DNA from: Proteles cristata cristata
Taxonomy: Eukaryota; Chordata; Mammalia; Carnivora; Hyaenidae
Direction of reading: 5' to 3'
Length of the DNA stretch: 64,000 nt
Assembly (NCBI GenBank): GCA_017311185.1
Contig: JAESUZ010003171.1
Coordinates: 496,001-560,000 of the forward strand
The notes under the pieces were generated by a model that saw only the letters and a list, made by a program, of their open reading frames with translations, had not been told where the DNA came from and did not search any database. Position 1 is the stretch's first letter; each line of letters begins with the position of its first letter. Of the stretch, positions 43,186 through 55,640 are shown piece by piece. A program made the translations under genes and the position numbers.

Positions 43186-44969
43186 GTCCCTAAGACTTAG
43201 TGACTAGGAACTGCATCCCTAAGAACTAGTCTCTGAGAACCAGCTCTGCTGGATGCAAAGGTGCTAGAGCTGGAGGCTGGTGGTCAGGATCCAGCATCCT
43301 GTCTAGACTCATTTTTAAAACATTTATTGATTTACACAAGATGGGCACTAAATATAACACGAGGGAGACACAGGTACGGAAGGCTCTGTATCTGCCTTCA
43401 AGGAGCTACCAGCTTACCCAAGGAGATAAGATGCGCACATACTCAGCTGTAATACATGGTATTGGGGGGAAGAGAGTTCCCCAGGGCATCAAAGGGAAGA
43501 GGTGGAGGGAGAGAAGGAAAGAGAGAGGAGAGAGAGAGAGAAATGGGAGAGAATGAAGTTCTAACCCATGGAAGAAGGGCTTCAATATGTCAAGAAGAAA
43601 GGAAGAATAATAAGGGAAGGGGAGCAGCGAGGCAGGGTGTTTTAGGTGGAGACAGAGCACAAGGAAAGGTGGGGGAGGTGCTCAGTGGGCAAGCAAGAGA
43701 AGACGGTGCGGGGGGTACGGGGCTGACTTTGAAAGTCAGGGTGTACGCTGTGGTGGGCCATGGTGCCAGGTGCCATGGTGCCGGGCCGAGTCGCTCAGGA
43801 CGGAGATTTCGGCGGGGGCTGGCGTGGTGTTTGAGGCTGTGAGGGGTGGGTGGGGGCCAAGGTCTGAACCTGCATGAGCACCTTGGGGAAACGGCGCATG
43901 CTTCCCGGGAAGCCAAGGTGCAAAGGGGTTTGAAGAATTAAGAACTTGCCCTTCAGATTATGATACAATTTTGCTTAGATCATATTTACCCTTGATTTAT
44001 TCAGTGCAAGGCTCCTACAGTGAGCTCAAGCTTTCATGGTTTCGGGTAAAATACCTGGGGTGGGGACTGTTTGAAGCAGGGCCATGAAGGATGCCCCTGG
44101 TGATACAGCCTCCTTTGCAAAAGGCGGGGAGCCACTGCCTCACCCAGACACCCTTTCTAGGATCCCTTCTGGACAGGTCACCCTGCTGGGTTCCTGATAA
44201 AGGCATCACTGTGGCCACATTGAGCAGACTAGGGACAGCCCTAATGCACTGAGGTATGAGTATGTCATAAAAAATGAAATCAAGTTCAAGGCTGTGCTTG
44301 TACTAAATCTCTTCGATTCACCTGTGCTTCAGGTTGGAAGAAGGGGTTTGGAGCACCTCCTTTGGTGCCTCCTTGGGAGCACAGGCTTCATGGACTTCTG
44401 CCAGGAGGAGCGGGTTGAAGGGCGAACAGCTGGAAAACTGCTGCAGAGCGCCCCCCAGCCCCACCTCTGCCTGAGTCCTCCCCTGCTTGAAATTCTGTGG
44501 GCTAACCTCTAGACTCGTGGCACCAACATCCCAGCAACGCTTCCCGAACGCCCAGTGTGGTTGGTTTCTTTGAATAGGATGAGTGACTCATTCCTCCTTT
44601 CCTAGAGCTCCTGGAAATATCATCAAATGTAGGACAAGCATTATCACCAAAGTCATACCAAGAAGTTCCTTTTAAAGAAGATACTGAGCCAGGCTGCAGA
44701 AGGACACAGAGGATTTCTAGGCAGCGGAAGTCGGCAGCCATCAGGGGACTTTTTCCTGGGCAAGCACCCTTGCTTCTAGGAGGCGTCGGTGCCAGGTTCA
44801 GCCCCAGCCTACCCGGGACTCAACTGCAAAGCACAGCATCTTGGAGGCAGCAGAGATCTTCTGTGCATCTTGCATCACCCAATCTATTGCTTCTCTTCTG
44901 GGCCAGCAGCTCTCCGCAGGGGCGCTCTGCCTCTAAGCTATCTTGCAAGAATCCTAAGCCTCACAGCGG
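43186..44969. other. Unannotated
   Basis: 43490-43560 is GA-rich and 43740-43870 is G-rich. The frames at 43456-43842 (plus) and 43590-43916 (minus) are antiparallel and low-complexity in part. Around 44770-45255 three plus-strand frames overlap. None has a domain. Confidence 0.4.
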
Positions 44970-45460
44970 CCAATGCCTCTCCTGCTTGCCTTCGTCCGAG
45001 ACACAAGCTTTGCTGAGCCCTCTCTGTTCACCAGAAGGGGAGCAGATACCATATTATTACTTCCTTTCTTTTCCCTTTACTCTTCTGGTTTGTCCACAAT
45101 CCAAGTTCTGGGCACGTCGAGTCTGCAGTGGCCGATCTGCACTCCTAGCTCTGTTTCATCCCACGGCAGGTCAGGACCTTCGCTTCAGACCTGGCTTCCA
45201 CCTCCTTCTCCAGGTCCATTATGCTCCGGCCAAGTGGGCCTCTTTAGGGACCTGAACACATTGCGTGGCTCATCCCTCATCCTGCTTTCTCTGCGGGCAC
45301 AATCAGTTCCTATTTGTCCTTGAGGACTTGGTGCAGATTTGTTTGACATTGTCTTGACATTGTCCCTGACTATCCCTTTCCTGGTGACCACTGTCTGCAC
45401 CCCAGCATCTGGGCAATCTTCTGTCACAGGACTTTTCATTTCTGGACCCATGGCTGCCAA
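44970..45460 (+). mobile_element. L2 3'-region fragment, plus strand (tentative)
   Basis: 'attatgctccggccaagtgg' with 'gggacctgaacacattgcgt', and later 'acattgtccctgactatccc', resemble successive L2 3' blocks. Divergence is high. Confidence 0.45.
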
Positions 45461-45717
45461 AACAGAGCACAAAAGAGGCAATACTCATGACAACTTCAGG
45501 AACAGCTGCAAACCAAAAAAGGATTAATTCTTTTGTTTCCAAAGAAGAAAAAACAAAATCCCGAAGGAAAACTAAAATATGAGTGGGATGAATAGGGTTT
45601 CCTCGTGTAGTCATGAGTTTCTGGAAGTGGATTGCTGACTGATCATTTGTACAGAAAATTCCAAAAGGATTTCTGCTCCAGGAAGTCGTGCAATGAAAAG
45701 ACCTAGAAGAGCTATTC
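45461..45717. other. Unannotated
   Basis: Short interval, nothing recognised. Confidence 0.4.
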
Positions 45718-45730
45718 TAAAATTATTCCA

Positions 45731-45941
45731 GGGGCACCTGGGTGGCTCAGTCGGTTAAGGGTCCGACCTCGGCTCAGGTCATGATCTCAGTTTGTGAGTT
45801 CGAGCCCTACGTCAGGCTCTGTGCTGACAGTTCAGAGCTGGGAGCCAGTTTCAGATTCTGTCTCTCTCTCTCTCTGCCTCTCCCCAGCTCTTGCTCTGTC
45901 TCTTTCTCTCTCAAAAACAAAATAAAAACATTTAAAAAAAT
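45731..45941 (+). mobile_element. Carnivore SINE, plus strand
   Basis: Head 'ggggcacctgggtggctcag', B-box region 'tgagttcgagccctacgtca', CT body with a TC run, and an A-rich tail. TSD 'taaaattattcca' (45718-45730) against 'taaaattatttca' (45942-45954), with one difference. Confidence 0.97.
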
Positions 45942-45954
45942 TAAAATTATTTCA

Positions 45955-47130
45955 GAGATGTGGTCATCACTCAAGGAAAAAAAAACCTCTGACTCCTTTT
46001 ATTTTTGTTTGTATGGAATTGTTTCTCTTGTTAGATCAACCAGAGAGGGGTGGAGATTGGATCAGAGAAGGTAGTGGTGGAAGTGAAGTAGGAGATGATC
46101 GAGACAGGCCGGTCAAATACAAGTAATTGGTTAGTTAGTTTGACATATCAGGGATGTTTAGAAAATAGTCACCTGACCTGGCACATTGACCTTGTTTTAA
46201 GGAGTCATTCAAGTGGTATGATTGACATGGTCACTAGAATGCCTTATGTTTGTCTAATGATGCTGTATTAAAGAGCCCTGTGCAAAGATACTGTGGCAGG
46301 ATCTTGGTTACCAAGATTTTCTTGCTTTTTAATGTCTTCCTATAGTTTCCAATGGTTGGAATGAGCCAGCTTCCTTCCCCAGGACTGCGCTGTTCTGTAC
46401 TGCATGAGTCCATTCGTTATGCTTCCCCTTGGGAACAGGCTGGATTGTGATGCAAAGGAAAGGATTCATTTAATCATACATTCATTCATGGCTCAGGCTT
46501 GTGACGCAATGATATTGCAGAGCTTTTGAGAGGCTTATGGTCATGTATTTTGACAGGAGATTAATCATTTAAGACAAAGCTGTCCAATACTGGATGACCC
46601 AGGTGGGGATCCCCAATCAGATGGGGAACCAGTGGAGTACAATGGCAGCTCCTTCCCAGGTCAGGCCAATCTTGGGCACTGTCACTATCCAGGGAAGGGG
46701 TGTGTTCTCTCAACTATGTCACAGTGGAGCCACCAGAGCAGCTGAGAACCCCGGTTATTGGAATCACCCAGAAAGTCAGCTCCTTGCTTATGCATGTGAA
46801 AGAGCAGAGGGGGCCCCGGGATTTGATTCTTCAGTCTCATCTGTGTCAACAGTTACAAAAGATACGAAGTTGGAGGAATATTTTTAAAATGTTTCTTTTC
46901 AAAATTCAATTTCATAACCAAATGTGACATTTACTGGGCTGGAGAATGAGGAACATTTATTGATAGACATCGTACCATTTTCTTGTGATCTGTGCCACAT
47001 ATTTTCAGCTTGAACTTCTGTTTGGGCAGAGGAGGGAAGAAAGAGAAAGGGACTCCTTTATTTGGTACTTGCAACTGATTCTCAGCAGCACAGATCTCTG
47101 AGAAGAAAGGAAAATAAGGAAACACCACTC
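45955..47130. other. Unannotated
   Basis: A 1.2-kb stretch of complex DNA with no repeat recognised. The frames at 46594-46887 and 46700-46927 overlap each other and lack domains. Confidence 0.4.
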
Positions 47131-47133
47131 CAA

Positions 47134-47406
47134 TCTCCTCCTCCTCCTCCTCCTCCTCCTCCTCCTCCTCTTCCTCTTCCTCCTCCTCTTCTTCTTCTTC
47201 TTCTTCTTCTTCTTCTTCTTCTTCTTCTTCTTCTTCTTCTTCTTCTTCTTCTTCTTCTTCTTCTTCTTCTTCTTCTTCTCCTTCTCCTTCTCCTCCTCCT
47301 CCTCCTCCTTCTCCTTCTCCTTCTCCTTCTCCTTTTCTTCTTCTTCTTCTTTTTCTTCTTCTTCTTCTTCTTCTTCTTCTTCTTCTTCTTCTTCTTCTTC
47401 TTCTTC
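47134..47406 (+). repeat. 273-base uninterrupted pyrimidine tract, (CTC)n(CTT)n
   Basis: Every base from 47134 to 47406 is C or T. It is built of (CCT)n, then about 30 units of (CTT)n, then a mixed CTT/CTC block, then more (CTT)n. The minus strand is (GAA)/(GGA). Such tracts can form triplex (H-DNA). The poly-Leu and poly-Lys/Arg frames over it are meaningless. Confidence 0.99.
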
Positions 47407-47429
47407 ATTTGTTGTTCTTTGGTGTTTCC

Positions 47430-48480
47430 TTCCTTCTTATTGAAAATTATCTTCCAGACTTCTGCTTCTGGGAAGAAGGGATAGATGTAGTTTTCCCCTA
47501 TTCCTCCCACTAAGTACAACTAAAACTCCTTGAAGATTATATTTTGCATTTTATAACAAACATAAGAAGACTCAAAAAAAAAAAAAAAAGTGGAGAGAAG
47601 AAGGCAGACCGGCCAGAGACCTTGGGGTTTTAGGAACAACATGCTGTTGAGTTTCCTAAGTTTTATTTTGTTTTGTTCTTGTATCTCAGAGTGGATACTG
47701 GAGAAGCCAGCAACTTGGAAATATCAACAGGTACAGATAAAAACATCCCAAGGGAAGTCTGCCACCTCTAGCCAAAGGACCAGGGAAGAGGCAGCCTAGA
47801 AATAAAACTTTAAGACCGTAACTGCTCTACTCCAGCCAAACTACACAGAAAAAATTACAAACCCTGCCCCTGCCCCTGCCCACACCCCCCACCCCCAAGA
47901 GTACAGGATGAACGGGAAAGCTAGACTTTCAGCCTTGCCAGGTTGTAACAAGGTGCCCCAAACCTCCTGCCAGGGTGGTGTCAAAGAAGACGGAGAAAGA
48001 AGTCCAGATTTTCATCCTTGCTGAAGGGTCATGGGTCCCCCAGAGACTACATGGGAGGCCTGGATTTACCTTCAAATTCAGCAGTAATGAGGCAGCTTCC
48101 CCATTCCCACCGGGGCAGCATTAAAGGATCCTAGTGCAGAGTCAGGGCTTCCATTTACCACTGAGCAGTAACAATGCAACTCCTCCAAAGTGTGGTAGAG
48201 ATCACATGGGAAGCATAATGATCTGCCTCTTTTATTCCAGCCACAGTAGTATCATTGGAAGTCCAGCGGGGAGCCTGAACACTCATTCCCACCCAGTAGT
48301 AACAAGGATCCTCCCCCACCCTGTCAATGGAGATTGACATGCCAATAAACAATTATGAGGGGGTATCCCCCTTAGCCCACTCAGATGGTGTCAGAGGAGC
48401 CCTGCCATAAGGAAGTTTTTTATAAGATTCAGAGTCTTATAACGTAGCACCCAGAATGTCTAGGTTGTAATAGAAAGAAA
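47430..48480 (+). mobile_element. Probable 5' part of an old L1, plus strand
   Basis: It begins near 'tgaaaattatcttccagact' and 'ctcccactaagtacaactaa'. It lies directly upstream of clear L1 ORF1 text in the same orientation. An A run of about 16 (47574-47589) and C-rich text (47866-47896) interrupt it. Assignment rests on contiguity more than on recognisable blocks. Confidence 0.45.
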
Positions 48481-49790
48481 TCATTTGTCAAAACAAGAAT
48501 CAGAAAGATATCAAACTGAATGAGAGAGGATAAACATTGACACTGCCATGACACAGATTTTAGAATTACTGGGAAGGATTTTAAATCAGCCATCATTAAA
48601 AAGTCTCAGCAAAGAAATATTATGCATCAGCACAAAATTTTTAGAAGGTATAGAGAAGAACCAAATGGAAATCTTGTAACTAATAATTATAATAACTGAA
48701 ACGAGAAACTCAGTGAGTAGGTTTAGCAGCATGGTGGAGAGACAGAGGAATGAAACAGTGAACTTGAAGATAGAATAATGGAGATTATGCAATCTGAACG
48801 ATAAAGGAAAATAGACTAAAAAAATGAACAGAGCCTTAGGAACATGTGGGGTTACCACAAAACATATAATATTCACATCATAAAGTACTAGGAAGAGAGG
48901 AGAATGAGGATGGGGGTGAAAAAGTATTTAAGGGAATAATGGCTGAATTATTCCCAGATTTTACCAAAAAGAAAATAACCTATAAATTCAAAAATCTGAG
49001 TGAATCCCACACAGGATAAATCCAAAGACACATTATAACCAAACTTCTGAGAACTAGAGAAAATCTCGAGAGAAACCAGGGTAAGGACACATTATCTCTG
49101 GGGGAAAAATGAATTCAAAAGACAGTGGATTCTCATCAGAAACCATGGAGGCCAGAAGGTAATAACAATTTTTTTTTGTTATTGAAAGAAAAGATCTGTC
49201 AACTAGAATTCTATATCAGCAAAAATATCTTTCATGAATTAAGGAGAAATCAAAGCATTTCAGATGAAGGAAAGACAGAACTCATCAACAGCAGAACCAC
49301 CCTAAAATAATGGCTAAAGGAACTAATCTAAACAAGGAAGAAATAATAAAATAAGGATTTTTGGAACATCATAAAGGGAGACACGACATGGGAAGAAAAA
49401 TATATAGGTAAATACAGCAGATTTTCCTTTTTCTCTTTAGTTTCCCTAATTATATTGATGGTTGAAACAAAAATTATAGTGTAATGCAAGGTGATTCTCA
49501 ATGTATATGGAGGAAATATTTAAGATAATTATATTATAAATTGGGGAGGCCAAATGGTCACAAAGTGCACTAAGGTTTCTACACTATCCTGGAACTGGTA
49601 AAATGTTGGCACTAGTAGATGAGTTATAATGCTTAGAACAACACTGAAAAAGTAAATTGAGATGCACTGAAAAGCATTATAGGTAAATCAAAATAAAATT
49701 CTAAACAATGTTCAAGTAAGCCACAGAAATTCAGGTAAAAGTAAACAGAGAATCAAAAAACAAAGAAAAAACAGAAAACAAATAATAAAA
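48481..49790 (+). mobile_element. Old L1 ORF1 remnant, plus strand
   Basis: 'atgaacagagccttaggaac', 'gggggtgaaaaagtatttaa', 'agaaaccatggaggccagaa' and 'ctgtcaactagaattctata' keep the order of the L1M ORF1 3' half and the inter-ORF spacer. Several stops break the frame, so no ORF1 protein can be made. Confidence 0.85.
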
Positions 49791-50662
49791 CTGAAGGCTT
49801 AAGCCTCAACATATTAATAATTGCACTAAATATAAATGGTCTAAATGCACTAATGAAAAGACAGAGTTTATAAAAAGCAAATTCCACATTTCTATGCTGT
49901 GTAAAAGAAACTCACTTCAAAGATAATGGCATATTCACCAGCAGACCTATAATAAAAGAATAACTAAAGAAAGCTATCTAAACAAAGAAGAAATGAAAAA
50001 GAAAGGATTTGTGAACACCGTAAGGGAGAAAGACATGAAATGAGAACATATGTAGGAAAATACAATAGACTTTTTATTTCCTATTATGGCACAGATAGGT
50101 TGAAACTAAAAGGATGGCAAAAGATTTTCCATACAAATATTAGTCAAAAGAAAGCAGGAATAGCTGTATTATATACAGTGGGCTTCAGAACAAAGAAAAT
50201 ACCAGGATGGAGAGAACTGTTGCATAGTGATAAGGGATCAACCAACTAAAGTTACGTAGCAATCCTAAATGTATACTCACCAGACAACAGAGATGCAAAA
50301 TATATGGAGCAAAAACTGATAGAACTGAAAGATAAATAATCAAACCCATAAACCCCATACAGCCAAAAACTTCAACACTCTTCTGTCAACAATTGCTACA
50401 ACAACTAATGAGAAAAGCAGCAAGGATACAGAGGAACTCTACAACACCATCAACCAATAGGGTTGGTCGACACTCATAGACAACGTCACCCAATGACAGC
50501 AGAATACGCTTTCTTTTTGGGTGCCCGCAGAAAATACATCAAGGTGTACTTTATCCTGGGTCATACATCAGACCTCAACAAACTTAAGAGAACTGAAACC
50601 ACACAGACTATGTTCTCTGACCACAATGGAATCAAACTAAATATTAAAAAAGATGTTTTTTT
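49791..50662 (+). mobile_element. Old L1 ORF2 start (endonuclease part), plus strand
   Basis: 'gcactaaatataaatggtct', 'gtaaaagaaactcacttcaa', 'aagaaagcaggaatagctgt' and 'tatgttctctgaccacaatg' mark the region that encodes the ORF2 endonuclease domain. It is frame-broken and stops abruptly near 50662, before any reverse transcriptase text. Confidence 0.88.
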
Positions 50663-52039
50663 CTGTTTCTTTTTTTTTTCTATCCTTCTAATCTTTCCTT
50701 CTTTTTCCACCTTGTGCCACTCCCTTCCTAGTCAGCCACTCTGGTCCACCCTCATTCTAAGCGTTGCAGCGAGGGTGCAGTTAATGGGAATGTTTTGGAG
50801 TGGAATGTCGTTTTCCTATCTCAGGGCTTTAAAGGAAAGAGAGATGGACTTTTCATTCTCATAAGCCTTTCTATTCGAACCCTCTCTTTCCTTCCTCTTG
50901 GAGAATTGCCTTGATCGTCACCTTGTTCTGTTCCGAGTATCCCAGGGACCTTCCTATATAAAGACAGAGGAGAGAGGAGGATGGTTGAGATTCTGAGTCT
51001 GTGTCGCTGAAAATGGGTTTGCATCATTTGTGCAGTTTAAGCATTTTGTGACAAAAAAATCAAATAGAGCAGAAAAAATAGCTTTCCTTATGCCTTATGA
51101 GACCTAAAAATGCAACCATAAACTTCCAATTCAAAAGGCAGGAATTGGGAGCGACTGCATCTGCTGGGGCCCCTCTCCCTGTGGACGAGTCATTGCATAA
51201 CCATGTGCTGTGTTCATATGGCCGTCTCCTGCTGCTGAGCCACGAAGCCTGGCTCTGCTCAAACACAGTGAATCTTCCTCAAAACCACATAGTCCCCATA
51301 ATGAGCTTCTCACCGACAATTCAGTGCTTCCTAATTGTTTGACATTTATCCAAAGGAAAGGAAAAATGACTCCTACCATCATTAGTTACAAGGTAGGCTA
51401 TTGGCCAAGCATGGCCAGGAGCCGTGATCTCTTGACAGGCAGCAGCTGTTCCGGCTCCCTGTCCCAGAGGACAGCAGAAGGCAAGAGGGAGGGAGTGGAG
51501 GTAGGATTCAGGGAACTCAAGGCAAAAATTCTTTCCTAAGGCTGGATCCTCCCTGGGACCGGGCACTGGGGCAGATGGTGTTTGCTTTTTCCATCAGTCA
51601 GGGAGCCATGGCCAGAAGCTCAGGCGGTGGGGGTGTCCAAACATCATTTTTCTGAAGTTCTTCAGGCTCTTTGCATTTTAAAATCACAGAATGCTGCTTT
51701 CTAAATATCAAAGAGGCGATCTATACAGTGTTGCGGCATTCACTGGGCCATATTCCCTAGTGTGGGGGTAGGGACAGGAGGCCTCTGCGTAAGGCAGCGA
51801 CCAGCTTTAATGTTTTCATTTCCTTCCTGTGGCCCAGACTCTCTCCCTTGCAGATGCTATCATCCTCTTGCCCTCTCCGTACTCCCTGCTTTAACTTTGG
51901 AACCTAGAGAGATTTTGTGCTTCTGGCCCCTATGTAGGAAACCAGAGGCTCTGTTCCCGGCTCTCTATCTCTACCTAGAGGAACAAGTCAGCACCAGGTA
52001 GGCCTCAGATCCATGTAGAAAGTGTCCTTGTGCTCAGGA
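50663..52039. other. Unannotated
   Basis: Starts T-rich, then complex DNA. Frames at 51097-51342 and 51210-51539 (plus) overlap 51131-51382 and 51321-51566 (minus). No domain or repeat named. Confidence 0.4.
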
Positions 52040-52248
52040 GATACACGCTCACTTATTTAGGGGTGAAGTATCCTTCCACCTACAACCTGATTCTCAAAGG
52101 GTTCAAGAGAGAGAGGCTGTACAAATACGGCAATTGTGACTCTTGCTAACAGTGGAGGAATCTAGGTGAAGGGTACAAGCAGGGTACAAGTGTTCATCTT
52201 GTAACACTTCTGTTGATTTGAATTTTTTCAAAATTAAAAAAAAATGTG
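52040..52248 (+). mobile_element. Old L1 3' UTR end, plus strand
   Basis: 'gaggaatctaggtgaagggt' and 'ttgatttgaattttttcaaa' followed by an A run are the closing blocks of an L1M-type 3' UTR. Confidence 0.7.
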
Positions 52249-52639
52249 AAAAACCAGCACGGTGAGGTTAAGCCTCAAACTCACATCTGAACAGCAGTCT
52301 TTGCGGTGGGGGAGGTGTGTGGCTAGGATGCTGTTGTGGATAAATACAATGGTTACTTGATTTCTTTTCATTCTGAGATCCTCCTGCCTGGCTCACCAGT
52401 CAATACTCTGGACAGAAGTAGCGTTCGATGGCACCCTTCAGAATGCTTCCCTAAATGCGCTTTAAACACTTATCACCTCTGGGCTCTTTTTAAGCCTAGA
52501 GACCCCAATGTTCCATCGAAGACATACTACATTGAAATCTCTGCGTGTAGAAGCAAAGAATAGGTATTTATTTAAATAATTCTCTGTAGGGATACCTAAT
52601 TTTAAGATGATGAGACAAGGGCTTCTCGGCCTCCTTTAG
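52249..52639. other. Unannotated
   Basis: No gene or repeat recognised. Confidence 0.4.
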
Positions 52640-52652
52640 AAAATAGTAAAGA

Positions 52653-52798
52653 GGGGCACCTGGGTGGCTCAGTTGGTTAAGCATCTGACACTTGATTTCA
52701 TCTCAGGTCATGATCCCAGGGTCATGGGATTGAGCCCCACATCAGGGTCCTCCCTCTCCCTCTGTCCCGCCTCTGCTTGTGCTCTCTCTCTCTAAAAC
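52653..52798 (+). mobile_element. Short older carnivore SINE, plus strand
   Basis: Head 'ggggcacctgggtggctcag', 'caggtcatgatcccagggtc', then an internal deletion that removes the 'ctctgtgctgacagc' block before the CT body. TSD 'aaatagtaaa' at 52641-52650 (continuing 'ga') and near 52799-52810. Confidence 0.95.
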
Positions 52799-52811
52799 AA
52801 ATAGTAAAAAG

Positions 52812-53398
52812 ACCAAGAAACACAAAAGGAATCATCATTTTTGAAACTAGGAAATGTCTATGATCTCAAACCAGAGGGGAATGCACCATAGACAGCAGAA
52901 ATTGGGCCAGGATGCAGGCAGTCAGGGAAGAAAGAGGACTGATGTTGAAGATCTGTGGCAGAGCCGACACAGGATGGCCTTCTCCATCCTGGGGGCACAT
53001 CCGAGGTATGAGTGATATTCAGGACAACAAGATAAAGGTGTACGATCAGCTCTGAGAGCCTCCTTGGTTAGTGTGTGACATCACAGAGGGGCTACAGGAC
53101 GCAGAAGGAAATTAGAAGATGCTTGGATCTGCAAGAAGTGATTTCTCAGTATGGCTGAGTAAAGGAGAAACTGCGATAGTTAGCATTTCTGGGATTTTCA
53201 ATCTTTGTTAGTTCTAGTGCTGTAAGGGCTAACCTCTGTGACAAAACCCACTATTAGAGCTTCACATGGAGCCAGAGAGACCCCCTGCTAACTCGCCATG
53301 CTGTCTTGGTTGCTCTCACCATCCTTTCAGAGATAGCTGATCCAGGAAGGAAGGACTTCTCTCATTCATTAGGAATGAGCAGGAATCTATCCAAAATA
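52812..53398. other. Unannotated, perhaps 5' part of the following L1-lineage element
   Basis: No diagnostic block. 'gacatcacagaggggctaca' and following text may belong to the HAL1/L1-like element downstream. Confidence 0.3.
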
Positions 53399-53457
53399 TT
53401 GCAAAAAAAACACAAAAAAACAAAAAAAACCCCAAAACCAAAAAAAACAAAAACTAA
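53399..53457 (+). repeat. A-rich (A7-8 C)n tract
   Basis: Runs of A broken by single C or CC over about 58 bases. Confidence 0.9.
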
Positions 53458-54913
53458 AAGCTGTCAAGGAAATAACACAAACATTTTATAGAGTAGATGA
53501 AAATACAACAAAGTGTTTCTCCATAAACTCAGAGAACTAGTGAAAAACTAAGTACAATATTTCAAGAGCTAAACGCAGATACTCAGGAGCTGGAGGAGGA
53601 GATGATAAAACAACAGAACGAACATAAACATCATCTAGAAGAGGAGAGAAAATGGATATGATAATAGAAGTAGTACTGGATTTGGCAAAAAGAGAAATGA
53701 TATCAATGCAAAAACAATTAAGGACATGGGGCACAAACTTGAGAAAATACAGCAAAATGAAAAGAAAATGGACAAACAAAAAGTAAAAAAAAAAGACTGA
53801 ATAGAATGTAATGGACATGGATTATAGACCAAATTGACTCAACATATGGCATGTGTCCTTGGAGAAGAAAACAAAATAAATCAGTGGACAAAATATTGAA
53901 CATATCATTTAAGACAAATTTTTGATAAAACTAAATTCTTAACATTGATAGGGCATACTATATCCTGGAGGAGGAAGGATTCATAGGCATTGTTATATAA
54001 CCCAATATAGTTCCTGAGCTTTAACGAAAAAGAAATAATCTTATAAGCATCAAAGCACAAAGCACACACTGAAAAGGGGGTAAAACCAGTCTTGAGACTT
54101 CTGTCTGAAAACATTCAATGATAGAAGACATAGAACACTATCTAAAATCCTTAGGGAAAGCAAGTAGAACAAAACAATTTTATACCCAGCCACATGATCA
54201 TCCCAACATAAAGATACCTGAGAGATATCTTTTAAAGATGCAAGCACTCAAAGAATCTAATTCTCTCTGAGTCTTTTTGAAGACACCATTAAAACACACC
54301 TCAGCCATCTAAGGGAACAAAGGAGAAATGGTGACAAAGTTTGCAGTAAATGATGAATCTACTTACATACAGATTTAAGAATAAAACAGTCATGGAAATT
54401 ATGATTATAGAAAAGATGAGAGAGGGGAAAACCAAGGTAATGTTAAAGTAATATAACTAACAAAATCCAGGTGGTCAAGAGGAAGAGATGATGGTAGTAA
54501 AAGAGACTTAAGCTCCTTACTGTACAGAGCCAGGAAGATTAGATATGTTTAAAACTAAAAAGGTTATGTAGGAAACCTATAAGAATGTTATTGAAGGCAA
54601 TAAAGGTAAACCCTAGATGAGCCAGGAATAACCACATAATCTGTCAAAATCAGGTAATGAAAGAGAAGGAGAAAGGGTAGATGAAAGTCAAAGAACCTGA
54701 ATTTAAATCAAGTTTATCGTGGAGAGGCAATAAATTCTGTCAATAGTATATATTACAGAAGAATAAAATGAGATCACAGGTCTGCCAAGTTTGCAAATTT
54801 CAAGAAAAAACATGCACAACAGACCAAAGCAAACACAGAACACAACATGAAAGACAGAAAGACAATACAAATGCTTGTAGGACTTTAAGGTTTAATGTAA
54901 GCAACAATTCTAA

Positions 54914-54938
54914 ATAAATATATACATATATATTCTAA

Positions 54939-54976
<38 letters not shown>

Positions 54977-54983
54977 TATATAA
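54914..54983 (+). repeat. (TA)n microsatellite
   Basis: About ten pure TA units (54943-54968) in a longer ATATAC-rich block. A second ATGTATA-rich block lies at 55088-55165. Confidence 0.93.
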
Positions 54984-55253
54984 TTACCTAGATATTTATT
55001 ATGGAAAAATTATCAAGGAAAGTCTCCATGAGATGTGGCTATTTATAAAAGAGAGCGTATGGCAGTCTTACACTTGTATTTAAGACTATGTACATATATA
55101 TACTCTACATTTTATGTATATTTGTAAATACATGCATATATATGTATATACTGTACATTTTTATAGGAGATAAAACAAAGAACATGTAAGCTCACACACC
55201 TGCACGTGAACACATGAATCGATTCTCTGTGGAAGGGTACACAAGAAACTCTT

Positions 55254-55472
55254 TTTTTTTTTTAAATATTTTTATTTATTTCTAGGAGAGAGAGAGAGAC
55301 AGCGTGAGCAGGGGAGGGTCAGAGAGAGAGGGAGTCACAGACTGAAACAGGCTCCAGGCTCCGAGCTGGCAGTCAGCACAGAGCCCGACGCGGGGCTCGA
55401 ACCCATGAACCGCGAGATCATGACCTAAGCGAAAGTCGGATGCTTAACCGACTAAGCCACCCAGGTGCCCCG
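55254..55472 (-). mobile_element. Young-type carnivore SINE, minus strand
   Basis: Young markers 'ctaggagagagagagacagc', 'gggagtcacagactgaaaca' and 'aaccgactaagccaccca' are intact. Perfect TSD AGAAACTCTT at 55244-55253 and 55473-55482. Confidence 0.98.
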
Positions 55473-55640
55473 AGAAACTCTTAATAGGAGTTGCCTCTGG
55501 GCCAGAAGGCCGGGAACTGGTGCCTAGGGAGGATTTTCACTATCCGTGATTTTGTACTTTTTATTTTGACTATGGATTTTTATTGCTTTTTCAAAATATA
55601 TATAATACTTCAAAAGCTCCACAGGCAACCTGCATCAAGG

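Larger units (their letters stand above)
53470..55640 (+). mobile_element. L1-lineage (HAL1-like) element, plus strand, split by a SINE
   Basis: AT-rich, A-skewed sense strand with L1 ORF1-like text ('gctggaggaggagatgataa', 'aaacaattaaggacatgggg', 'tatacccagccacatgatca'). After the SINE it ends in an L1-like 3' UTR ('ttttattttgactatggatt', 'ttgctttttcaaaatatata'). The absence of ORF2 text suggests HAL1 (an ORF1-only L1 relative) rather than full L1, but I cannot fix the subfamily. Confidence 0.55.

Noticed and set aside
47062..47519. Long frames encoding poly-Leu/Phe (plus) and poly-Lys/Arg (minus)
   Set aside because: They are translations of the CTT/CTC tract. The composition is fully explained by the microsatellite.
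48481..50662. Considered as an active L1 with coding capacity
   Set aside because: Multiple stops and frameshifts break ORF1 and the ORF2 start, and the reverse transcriptase region is absent.
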